Source: JADHUC01 sp964617665
GTDB taxonomy: Bacteria > Planctomycetota > Planctomycetia > Pirellulales > Pirellulaceae
Direction: 5' to 3'
Length of the DNA: 13,022 nt
Assembly: GCA_964617665.1 (NCBI GenBank)
Contig: CAZUAH010000392.1
Location: 1-13,022 of the forward strand
The notes beneath the pieces are model-generated. The model had not been told where the DNA came from. It ran no database searches and saw only the letters and a list, made by a program, of their open reading frames with translations. Both the position numbers and the translations under genes were made by a program. How positions within the stretch are numbered: the stretch's first letter is position 1; each line of letters begins with the position of its first letter. Shown one piece after another: positions 6,493-13,022 of the stretch.

Positions 6493-8682
6493 TCAATTCG
6501 CATCGCCGTACGATGCAAGATACTCAGCCGGAATCGCCTTCTGTCGGTTTCCTGGGTCAAACTTGGCAAAGGGCCGGCGTTTTGAGATGCCTACAGGTCT
6601 GCAGTCCAGGCTGAAATGGCACATCCCTTGAGTAGTGTCGTCGTATTGGTGAAAGAGCTCGAAGTAATAGGCTTTGTCCTTTTCTACCTTGATGGGCGTT
6701 GACTCCATACGCGCCCCATCATTCACAATGACCTCCGCAAGCGAATCCTCATTCGGTTCAAAACGCTGTAGGTAGAACATCGCGCATCCGCTGGAGCGAA
6801 GCAGAAATACGTAATCGCCATCCTCGGGCGGATAGAAAAACCCGCGAATACGGTTTAACGAACTGCCGCGTTTTGGCCGCCCCAGCAAATCCCAGAGCCC
6901 CTTGCTCAAGACATTGGTTTCGTTGGCAGCATCTACCGTAATGCGTTCAATCCGCCGGCGCGTCAGGTCCGCGGGGAGGTCTTCCCACGTTTCACAGACG
7001 AGTTTGTTATTCGGAGCGCCCGGAGCGGCCAAGAGCGGCTGGAAGTCACCTTCGATTATCGTTCTTACGTCGACGCTGCTGAGCCGATAGTCGAAAATCC
7101 GCAAATCGTCGATGTCTGCGGCAATGTTGCCGATTTCCAATCGGCTCATCTCTGCAGACGCGAAGTCCGTATACCGTTGGTATCCTTGATGCTCGCCGTT
7201 CAGATAGTAGTGGACTTGCTGCGCCGGTGCCGAGTAGACAAGAGCAAAATGGACCCACTGATTCAGGTGCTCCCCGAGGTCTAGGCCGCTGAATCCCCTT
7301 GTCAGTTCGTCTGTACTCTCGCCATCCGCGGGTTCCAGTTGCCGAACGCGCAGCTTCGGTAGACCGCCCTGAAGATGGATTTCCAGTTCGCCACCGTGCA
7401 GAATTGGTTCGGGTGTGCCAGGTTCGCGGTCAAGCCTGATCCACAACGCCATTGAGAATTCGCTCGAATCGACGAACAAAGGCCCCGCGACTTCAAAACG
7501 CTGTTGCTCGGCCAGTCGTAACGCTTGACCTGTCTGCCCATCCACGAATACCGGATCGCCAACCGATGTCGCTCGAAGATCGCTTCCCGATTCGTCTTTC
7601 ACGTCGTCGTCCAATTTCCAGTGCCCGACCATGCGACCGTAGCCGCTGGTGAATCCATCGACGGCGGTTGACTGGAAGTTGGGATCCAACTTGGGAAGCG
7701 GGACACTTGGGGATGTGGAACCGGTTTCGCCTCTCCAACGCGGTCGGAAGTCCCGACGCACGCCATCGACCAGCTTCACAGTCTGCTTTATCTCCTGAAA
7801 GCCATTTCGTCTAAGCACCAGTTCATGATCGCCAGCAGGAAGCACATACTGCGGTTCCGGCGGCAATTGCTGCGGTACACCGTCGAGAAGAAACGCCGTC
7901 AGTTCCTCGCGTTCTTGTGGCGAGAGCCTCACGACCAGGACCGGCGGTTCTTCCACCTTCCCCGTGCTGTCGCGTTCTACCCCTTGCCCCAGATCGGGTT
8001 CGTCATCGCCGCCAAACAAAATCAACAATACAACGAAACCGACAACCGCCACCGCGACCAACCCCGCAAGCACCACGAGTAGTCTGTGCGATTCCCTGCG
8101 CGGCTCTTGGTCCCGATCCGCCACAGGACTACTCGCAATCGACTCCGCTTTGGGCTTCTTCTTCGCTTCATCGCGCTCGACCACGATACTCACGGGGGCG
8201 CCGACAGCCGATTTCTTTGGACCGGCTTCAAGGGTCGGAAATGGATCACTCGATGCCAATGGCGGCGGTGGCGTCACCCCTGGTGGGGGAGCAGAGTCGC
8301 TCGGTGGTTCGGCAATTGGCGGCCCTGGTGCTTTCGAAGGTTTGGGCGGGGGTTTCTTGGCAGCCGGCTTCATCGGCCGTTCGCCATGTAATCCGGCTGC
8401 TTCTAGGTTCTGGCGAAGCTGTTCGTCATACGCGGCCTTCTTGTCCTTATTCAGCAGACAAATCCTCGCCCGCGAGATTTCGTTCAGCAGCGTCTGCGAA
8501 TGGGCGGCATCGTCTCCCATGGCCATGTCCTTCAAATAGGACATAACGCGATTTGCTGCCGCGTCGATCACATCCCGGTCGTCCTCGAACACTTCAATGC
8601 CGAGCAAGCGGTAGTGATGCGGGGGCTGGTCCTTAGGTGGTATCCCAAGCCACTTATAGTATGGATCGAAGCTTTCTGCCAT
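6493..8682 (-). CDS. J-like/PEGA/LamG/PA14 membrane protein
   Basis: A 729-residue single-span membrane protein with a planctomycete-style build. Residues 6-96 form a J-like fold: DPYYKWLGIPP and HYRLLGI open it, helices follow (around 41-50 and 62-78) and AAYDEQL (83-89) closes it, as in J domains. The HPD tripeptide expected between helices two and three is absent. A Pro-rich linker (about 102-157) leads to one membrane segment (about 201-224) preceded by basic residues, so the J-like end should be cytoplasmic. Outside lie a PEGA-like domain (about 248-317), a LamG/concanavalin-like domain (about 352-542) and a PA14-like domain (about 563-697). The last two commonly bind sugars. Start: the frame opens with GTG at 8691, but ATG at 8682 has GGTGA about 10 bases upstream and fits better. 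It follows the Hsp70 gene on the same strand, with a 330-base gap and its own likely promoter. Confidence 0.85.
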   Translation of the reverse strand: MAESFDPYYKWLGIPPKDQPPHHYRLLGIEVFEDDRDVIDAAANRVMSYLKDMAMGDDAAHSQTLLNEISRARICLLNKDKKAAYDEQLRQNLEAAGLHGERPMKPAAKKPPPKPSKAPGPPIAEPPSDSAPPPGVTPPPPLASSDPFPTLEAGPKKSAVGAPVSIVVERDEAKKKPKAESIASSPVADRDQEPRRESHRLLVVLAGLVAVAVVGFVVLLILFGGDDEPDLGQGVERDSTGKVEEPPVLVVRLSPQEREELTAFLLDGVPQQLPPEPQYVLPAGDHELVLRRNGFQEIKQTVKLVDGVRRDFRPRWRGETGSTSPSVPLPKLDPNFQSTAVDGFTSGYGRMVGHWKLDDDVKDESGSDLRATSVGDPVFVDGQTGQALRLAEQQRFEVAGPLFVDSSEFSMALWIRLDREPGTPEPILHGGELEIHLQGGLPKLRVRQLEPADGESTDELTRGFSGLDLGEHLNQWVHFALVYSAPAQQVHYYLNGEHQGYQRYTDFASAEMSRLEIGNIAADIDDLRIFDYRLSSVDVRTIIEGDFQPLLAAPGAPNNKLVCETWEDLPADLTRRRIERITVDAANETNVLSKGLWDLLGRPKRGSSLNRIRGFFYPPEDGDYVFLLRSSGCAMFYLQRFEPNEDSLAEVIVNDGARMESTPIKVEKDKAYYFELFHQYDDTTQGMCHFSLDCRPVGISKRRPFAKFDPGNRQKAIPAEYLASYGDAN

Positions 8683-9012
8683 CGATTGCACTTCACCGCC
8701 ACAAAGAATCTCACCGACATTTTGCGTGCGAACGGCATAGCCCGCAACCGGTCGGCGATTCGGGACCGAGCTTGTGACCGCCCGACGGCGTTGGAGAACG
8801 TCACAAACTACTACCCAAAGTCTAGGTCGCCAAGTTTTGACGAGTCGGCCTCCACGACGCGATCATATCGCCCTCGCACTGTTTTTGAGCGTTTTTTTTT
8901 CCGTAGTGCCGTTAGGAAAGATGCGGGAGATGCCTGATCATCACAGAGCGTTCACTATACTGGCGCCGAGTGGAGTGGGGCAAGTCACACTCTGAGGCGT
9001 CACCTACACCCG
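8683..9012. other. 330-base spacer between Hsp70 gene and J-like gene
   Basis: No gene is visible. A candidate promoter lies at its upstream end (8954-8983, - strand), so most of it would be transcribed as a leader of about 265 bases for the J-like gene. A run of nine T on the + strand near 8891-8899 (nine A in the message) and the small inverted repeat GCGAT/ATCGC at 8859-8871 are the only structures I see. I recognise no riboswitch and no terminator for the Hsp70 gene. Confidence 0.4.
8954..8983 (-). promoter_or_regulatory. Candidate sigma-70-type promoter of the J-like gene
   Basis: Read on the - strand, TTGCCC (8983-8978) and TATAGT (8959-8954) are separated by 18 bases. The -10 box matches TATAAT at five of six positions and the -35 box at its first three bases plus C at position five. 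It sits 30 bases after the Hsp70 stop codon. Transcription would start near 8947. Confidence 0.42.
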
Positions 9013-10731
9013 CTAGAACTCGAGATCAGAGAAAACTTCCGAGTCTTCGTCATCTTCAAAGACATGCGGGGGATCAAAATCCAGGTTTTCTGCTGGGGGT
9101 GCTGCCGCTGCCGTCCGAGACGATTTGGGGGCCTCCAACGCGAAGTCATCTGGGGGCGTTGGTGCTTTCGCGGGAGTTTTGGCCTTGGCTGGGTCTATGT
9201 ACTGGCCTGCAGCGATGCGCTGCTCCCACTGCCGAAGCACGTCTTCGCTCATTCCCGAGGCTCGCTCGATCGTCATCGAGGCTTCTTTGCCCGTGTTCGG
9301 CAAGGACGCCTTGACGCTCAATCGCCCGTTCGAACCGTAGTGAAACTTAACGATCACCTGGGACTTCGCAGGCAGATTCGGAGGAAGGTCAGAGACTGCA
9401 CATTTCCCGATGGGCGTCGAGTTCTTGCCGCTGTCGTCGCCGCCCTCGACCACGTGAACGACTACACGCTGCTGCCCAGCGCGGTGCGTGACGAATTTGC
9501 TGCGACTTCGGGCGGGCAACGTGGTGTTACGCGGAATCATGATTCGGCGGCGCCGCATGCCCGTTTCCTTCTCCAGGCCAAGCACACCCAAGTCATGAGA
9601 ATTGACATTCTTGACTGCCAAATTTCGATCCGTGGCTTTCGCCCCGTGCTGCAGGAAGCCTGCGTACAGGGCAGCGCCGTGAGCAACCGCTTCGTCAGGC
9701 GACAGCGACCGGTCTACCTTCATGCCGGATTGCTCTTCCAAGGCATGCTGCACCATGGGCATGCGTGTCGATCCGCCAACCAACAGAATGCGAGTAAGGT
9801 CAGCCCAGCTCTTCTTTGCATCGCGCAGCAGTTTCTCGACGGTAAACATCGTCCGCTGCAGCAGATCACTGGTTAGCGACTCGAGTTCCTCCCGCGTCAA
9901 GACGACCTGAATTCGTCGGCCCTGGTGCGAGTAGCGAATCGTGATGTTGCTGCGAGAACTGAGTGCTCGTTTGGCATCTTCCGCTTCTTGCAGCAGAGCC
10001 TGGAAGCCGGCCCGGTCCTGTCTGGGGTCGATTCCTAACTGTTCGATAAAGGTATCAGCAACGTGGTCACCGATGCGCCGATCCCAGTCGATTCCACCGA
10101 GTTGAACGTCTCCGTCCGTTGCGAGAGCCGTGTAGACCGACCCTTCGATCTCCATCAACGTAACGTCAAACGTACCTCCGCCCAAATCGTAGACCAGAAT
10201 GGTCTCACGCTGCTGCACTTGCCCACCGCCGGTAACAAAGCCGGCCTTGACGCCGTAGGCGATCGCGGCGGCCGTGGGTTCGTTGATAATATCCACCACA
10301 TTTAATCCTGCCAAACGACCGGCATCCATGGTGGCTTTGCGTCGTGGTTCGTTAAAGAAGGCTGGCACGGTAATGACCACGTCCTGCACCTCACCCAGTC
10401 TCAACTCGGCGTCCTCTTTCAACTTCTGCAGGACCGCTGCCTGAATCACTTCCGGCGGAAGCTGAACGCCGCGAATGGGGCGATTGTATGCAGGCTTTCC
10501 CATGTCGCGTTTTGCATACTGCGCCACGGCGTCCGGCTCGTAAGCCGCCGCTTTAACCGCTTCTTTCCCAACAACGGCTTCATGCTCGTCGAAGTACACA
10601 ACGCTTGGCGTGCTTAGGTCTCCCTCCATGTTCATGATCGTCTGGGGGATCCCGCTTCGATCCAAGTAGGCGACCGCAGAAAACGTCGTTCCCAGGTCCA
10701 TGCCGACTGGCGTACTTGATGATGCGTTCAC
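9013..10731 (-). CDS. Atypical Hsp70 chaperone lacking the helical lid
   Basis: An Hsp70-family ATPase, but not the housekeeping DnaK. From the chosen start (572 residues) the nucleotide-binding domain is complete: MDLGTTFS (11-18), KRDMG with Lys74/Arg75, NEPTAAAIAYG (150-160), DLGGGTFD (182-189) with Thr187, and VGGSTRMP (318-325). The interdomain linker is divergent: NVNSHDLGV stands where DnaK has the VTPLSLG type. A substrate-binding beta domain follows (about 375-489). The helical lid is missing: after a short helix comes a Pro/Ala/Lys-rich stretch (514-549) and an acidic tail (550-572, 10 of 23 residues Asp or Glu) ending in DLEF. Start: the frame opens with TTG at 10794 (593 residues). 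GTG at 10731 places the start 11 residues before the phosphate loop, as usual for the family, so I prefer it; neither has a clear ribosome site. No grpE or dnaJ is adjacent; the J-like membrane protein is next downstream. Confidence 0.9.
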   Translation of the reverse strand: MNASSSTPVGMDLGTTFSAVAYLDRSGIPQTIMNMEGDLSTPSVVYFDEHEAVVGKEAVKAAAYEPDAVAQYAKRDMGKPAYNRPIRGVQLPPEVIQAAVLQKLKEDAELRLGEVQDVVITVPAFFNEPRRKATMDAGRLAGLNVVDIINEPTAAAIAYGVKAGFVTGGGQVQQRETILVYDLGGGTFDVTLMEIEGSVYTALATDGDVQLGGIDWDRRIGDHVADTFIEQLGIDPRQDRAGFQALLQEAEDAKRALSSRSNITIRYSHQGRRIQVVLTREELESLTSDLLQRTMFTVEKLLRDAKKSWADLTRILLVGGSTRMPMVQHALEEQSGMKVDRSLSPDEAVAHGAALYAGFLQHGAKATDRNLAVKNVNSHDLGVLGLEKETGMRRRRIMIPRNTTLPARSRSKFVTHRAGQQRVVVHVVEGGDDSGKNSTPIGKCAVSDLPPNLPAKSQVIVKFHYGSNGRLSVKASLPNTGKEASMTIERASGMSEDVLRQWEQRIAAGQYIDPAKAKTPAKAPTPPDDFALEAPKSSRTAAAAPPAENLDFDPPHVFEDDEDSEVFSDLEF

Positions 10732-10908
10732 GGACGGCTTACTCGCGTCACTGGTTGGTGAGGAGAAATTCGCACAACGGCTTTCCAAAGGCAAACTGGC
10801 GTGGAGTATGCCAATCCGTCCCGAACTGGCGGACAGACCACCAGGAAGTCCATCCTACAGCACGCCGGAGTTGAGCTTGTATAGCCGCTCGGCCGATCGT
10901 AATAGGAT

Positions 10909-10914
10909 ACTATA
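10909..10914 (-). promoter_or_regulatory. Possible -10 box upstream of the Hsp70 gene
   Basis: TATAGT on the - strand, in the 180-base gap between the lipoprotein stop and the Hsp70 start. No convincing -35 box lies 16-18 bases upstream, where the sequence is a C-run. No CIRCE-type inverted repeat, the usual heat-shock operator, is visible in this gap. Low confidence. Confidence 0.22.
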
Positions 10915-10977
10915 GACAGCGCCGCTGAGTAACGGGGGGCGTTACAGAACGGGAAAACCGGGCGCAAGTTCGAGAGA

Positions 10978-11640
10978 TCACGCGCCAATTGCGTCAATGC
11001 CGAAGTCATCCTCGTACAGATAGTCGTGGAAGTACTTCGCCACGTCTCGCGCCAACACCGTGACGAACAATCGACGGAAACGAGCTTCGCTTATCTCCGT
11101 TGTGTGGCGAGCACCATTTCTCGGGAAACTGAACTCGAGCAGCTCCTGCCGGAAGGCCACTTTGCCGCCATCGGTCATGTCGTAGACGGTAATCGTAACG
11201 TCCGCCTGACCTCTGTACAGCGTGCGCCCTTCGTGAAGACGGAAGCCATCCAGTTCGATGGCCAGCACCATTTCCGCATCAACACCTTCACCGATTTCGC
11301 GATAGTCCATCTGGTCCCAACCGTTGGTGTCGACCCAATCGGCCACGACATCCTGATGGATCATTTCGATATTCTTCACCTCGTCTTCGAGAATGGCCGA
11401 AACCGACCGTGACAACATGGTGCAGACGGTATTCGGGCCGCAGGATGAGGAGTTTGACACGCTCACGACGGCAACGCGTTTGTCTTCCAGATCGGGGAAT
11501 TCAGCCTTGATCTTGTGTCCCCCGTTGATCACGTTCATTATTTGGGCGGGAAAACCAACGCAGCCGAGATTCATTGCAGTCATCACTAAGAGACCGCCAA
11601 TGACAATGGCCTTAGCCACGAGAGAACGACGCGAAGACAT
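10978..11640 (-). CDS. Putative lipoprotein of unknown function
   Basis: A 220-residue exported protein that I cannot assign to a named family. The N-terminus has basic residues (4-10), a hydrophobic core (about 11-23) and Cys27 in MNLGC. That looks like a lipoprotein signal, although Asn instead of Leu/Val at -3 makes the lipobox imperfect. The mature part alternates strand and helix: KRVAVVSV (54-61), a helix around 74-90, then VDAEMVLAIELDGF (120-133) and GQADVTITVYD (144-154). This order recalls the Rossmann-like anchor fold of CsgG/TolB-N-type periplasmic proteins, but that is only an impression. Two further Cys (67 and 73) lie close together. Start: ATG at 11640 with AGGGA 8 bases upstream. 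It follows the DUF2752 gene by 28 bases and is probably the last gene of that operon. Confidence 0.72.
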   Translation of the reverse strand: MSSRRSLVAKAIVIGGLLVMTAMNLGCVGFPAQIMNVINGGHKIKAEFPDLEDKRVAVVSVSNSSSCGPNTVCTMLSRSVSAILEDEVKNIEMIHQDVVADWVDTNGWDQMDYREIGEGVDAEMVLAIELDGFRLHEGRTLYRGQADVTITVYDMTDGGKVAFRQELLEFSFPRNGARHTTEISEARFRRLFVTVLARDVAKYFHDYLYEDDFGIDAIGA

Positions 11641-11668
11641 GGCAACATCCCTGTTGTGCGAATTGCGT

Positions 11669-12163
11669 TCAACGGAGGAGAAAACAGCGAATCCCCCAAT
11701 CGATCAGCGTTACTCCGAGCAACAAAATGACCAACCCGACGGCCACCCATTCGCCGATCGGCCGCCAGAGCCATTGGCCGCGAAGCCCGGATACCAGTGA
11801 CCACGGCGTCAAAATGACGCACATGATACCAATCAGCGCGCCTCCTGAGTTGGTTTGGAAGGACCGGAACACTCGGCCACGCACCAAGTGCGACCACGAT
11901 GTGGTCATGCCGCACGATGGGCACCGCACTCCCGTGAGTTGCTGAAACGTACAAGGAGGAAGTCCCAATCGTTGATGGGTACCAAAGCCGCGCGGATCAG
12001 GTCGAACGAAAGCGGCCGTCACAAACAGGGCGATCAGCACACCACTACCGGCGATCAAGAAGAACCGCTGGTACCACGAGAGGAGACCCAAGTTGTTCCG
12101 TTGCAGTCGGTTCACGGAATTCCAACAAACGAGCGCGAAGAATAGCGAGGGAGGTACACACAC
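11669..12163 (-). CDS. DUF2752 membrane protein
   Basis: A small polytopic membrane protein of the DUF2752 family, function unknown. The family signature is seen at about 69-110: PPC (Cys71), then CPSCGMT with Cys81 and Cys84, followed by a basic loop and a membrane segment. The CxxC pair plus Cys71 could bind a metal or form a disulfide at the membrane face. Membrane segments lie at about 33-53, 107-126 and 136-155. Start: the frame opens with GTG at 12163 (164 residues) without a ribosome site. GTG at 12115 (residue 17) begins MNRLQRNN, a good cytoplasmic tail before the first segment, and may be the real start. It sits 26 bases after the metallophosphoesterase and 28 bases before the lipoprotein gene, all on the same strand. 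Confidence 0.8.
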   Translation of the reverse strand: MCVPPSLFFALVCWNSVNRLQRNNLGLLSWYQRFFLIAGSGVLIALFVTAAFVRPDPRGFGTHQRLGLPPCTFQQLTGVRCPSCGMTTSWSHLVRGRVFRSFQTNSGGALIGIMCVILTPWSLVSGLRGQWLWRPIGEWVAVGLVILLLGVTLIDWGIRCFLLR

Positions 12164-12189
12164 GCAAGAGAGATAATCGCTGCTAGCAC

Positions 12190-13002
12190 CTACTCCATCC
12201 TGACCACCATCTCGTCTTCCCCGGCGAAGGTCACGATCATGCGATGTATATCATCCGCCCGACCGGTTTCCGGATCGACATCCACAACGGCCCCGTACAG
12301 CCGCACGTCGTTCTTAGCGACCTGGAATTGAGTTGGGTTGAACGAAATCGTCGTGGTCATTACGCGGTCGATTCTCCGGCCGATTATGCTCTCATGAGGG
12401 CCTGTCATCCCTACGTCGCACTGGAAAGCGGTACCGCCCGGCAAAATCTGTTTGTCTGCGGTTGGCACATGCGTGTGTGTGCCCAGCACGGCCGAAACGC
12501 GGCCATCCACGTAGCGTCCCATCAGTTGTTTGTCGCTGGTCGCTTCGGCGTGAAAATCCAAGACCTTGACTCTTACGTCACTGGGCATCTCCGCCAGGAC
12601 GCGGTCGGCTGCTGCAAAAGGGCAGTCGACTGGGCGCATATAAACCCGCCCCAACAGGCTGAACACGCCAACCGGCACACCGCCAGCCGAGCGAACCACC
12701 GCCCAATTCCGCCCCGGTGCCGCCGGTGGAAAATTGGCAGGTTTGACGATATTGGATTCGGCCTCCAGAATGACGTTGATCTCTTTGCGGCGGTAGATAT
12801 GATCACCCATTGTGATGCAATCGACGCCACCTTTGACTAGTTCGGCATAGATTGCTGGCGTGATTCCGGAGCCGTCAGCCGCGTTCTCAGCGTTGGCAAT
12901 GACCAGATCTAGTCCGTGGTCTTGCTTCAACCGGCTCACGGACCGCGTCACAATGCGGCGACCCGGTTTGCCGACAATATCGCCGATTAGCAGTATCCGC
13001 AT
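12190..13002 (-). CDS. YmdB-type metallophosphoesterase (TIGR00282 family)
   Basis: A 270-residue dinuclear metal phosphoesterase matching Bacillus YmdB in length and motif order; YmdB is described as a cyclic-nucleotide phosphodiesterase. Visible: GDIVGKPGR (7-15) with Asp8, NAENAADG (37-44) with Glu39 and Asn40, MGDHIY (65-70) with His68, DFHAEATSDK (149-158) with His151, and GTHTHVPTAD (174-183) with His176 and His178. The one departure is Asp67, where the common motif is GNH. The protein is cytoplasmic. Start: ATG at 13002 with AGGTGA three bases upstream. In many bacteria this gene follows the RNase Y gene, but what precedes it here lies outside the window. It leads a probable operon with DUF2752 and the lipoprotein. 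Confidence 0.92.
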   Translation of the reverse strand: MRILLIGDIVGKPGRRIVTRSVSRLKQDHGLDLVIANAENAADGSGITPAIYAELVKGGVDCITMGDHIYRRKEINVILEAESNIVKPANFPPAAPGRNWAVVRSAGGVPVGVFSLLGRVYMRPVDCPFAAADRVLAEMPSDVRVKVLDFHAEATSDKQLMGRYVDGRVSAVLGTHTHVPTADKQILPGGTAFQCDVGMTGPHESIIGRRIDRVMTTTISFNPTQFQVAKNDVRLYGAVVDVDPETGRADDIHRMIVTFAGEDEMVVRME

Positions 13003-13022
13003 TGCTCACCTGGCGATTTCTG

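Noticed and set aside
7917..8546. A 209-residue + strand frame opposite the J-like gene
   Set aside because: Antisense of the Pro-rich linker and membrane segment; low complexity and no motif.
8859..8899. Inverted repeat GCGAT/ATCGC followed by T-runs on the + strand, as a terminator
   Set aside because: The stem is only 5 bases, the distance to the T-run is too long, and no + strand gene ends nearby.
8500..8937. A + strand frame reaching into the 8683-9012 spacer
   Set aside because: Starts opposite the J-like domain, has no ribosome site or family motif, and the spacer is better explained as promoter plus leader.
12244..12840. A 198-residue + strand frame opposite the metallophosphoesterase
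   Set aside because: Antisense shadow of a gene with every expected family motif.

Overview
The window looks like chromosomal DNA of a planctomycete, probably of the Pirellula/Rhodopirellula type. The strongest clue is the 729-residue surface protein at 6.5-8.7 kb. It starts with the J-like module that planctomycetes put in front of many of their proteins (KWLGIPP, then PPHHYRLLGI) and continues as a membrane span followed by PEGA-, LamG- and PA14-like domains. Frequent GTG starts, weak Shine-Dalgarno sites and short operons fit this. There is no sign of phage, transposon, CRISPR array, tRNA or rRNA. The lineage is inferred from protein style, not from a marker gene.

Layout, left to right. 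1-315 is gene-free and AT-rich, with several inverted repeats that give way to a GC-rich repeat cluster. 316-1161 (-) is an SGNH-type hydrolase. 1221-1997 (-) is a site-2 protease (M50). Divergent from it, 2203-2919 (+) is a second, RseP-like M50 protease without a PDZ domain. A tight three-gene operon (-) occupies 2998-6289: an OmpR-type response regulator, its histidine kinase and a DUF2064/TIGR04282 glycosyltransferase, joined by two 4-base start/stop overlaps. 6493-8682 (-) is the J-like/PEGA/LamG/PA14 membrane protein. 9013-10731 (-) is an atypical Hsp70 without the helical lid. 10978-13002 (-) is a three-gene run: YmdB-type metallophosphoesterase, DUF2752 membrane protein and a putative lipoprotein.

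How the parts may work together. The two-component system and its glycosyltransferase are almost certainly translationally coupled, which suggests that the enzyme is made in step with the sensor or acts in the same envelope response. The lidless Hsp70 lies directly upstream of a membrane protein whose cytoplasmic end is a J-like fold without the HPD tripeptide. This is the best candidate for an undescribed system: a membrane-tethered Hsp70 arrangement in which the J-like module may recruit the chaperone without stimulating its ATPase in the usual way. The two divergent intramembrane proteases could serve signalling by regulated proteolysis, but no anti-sigma factor is encoded here.

Limits: all family assignments come from motifs read by eye. 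Several start codons (first M50, Hsp70, DUF2752) are uncertain and are discussed in their entries.
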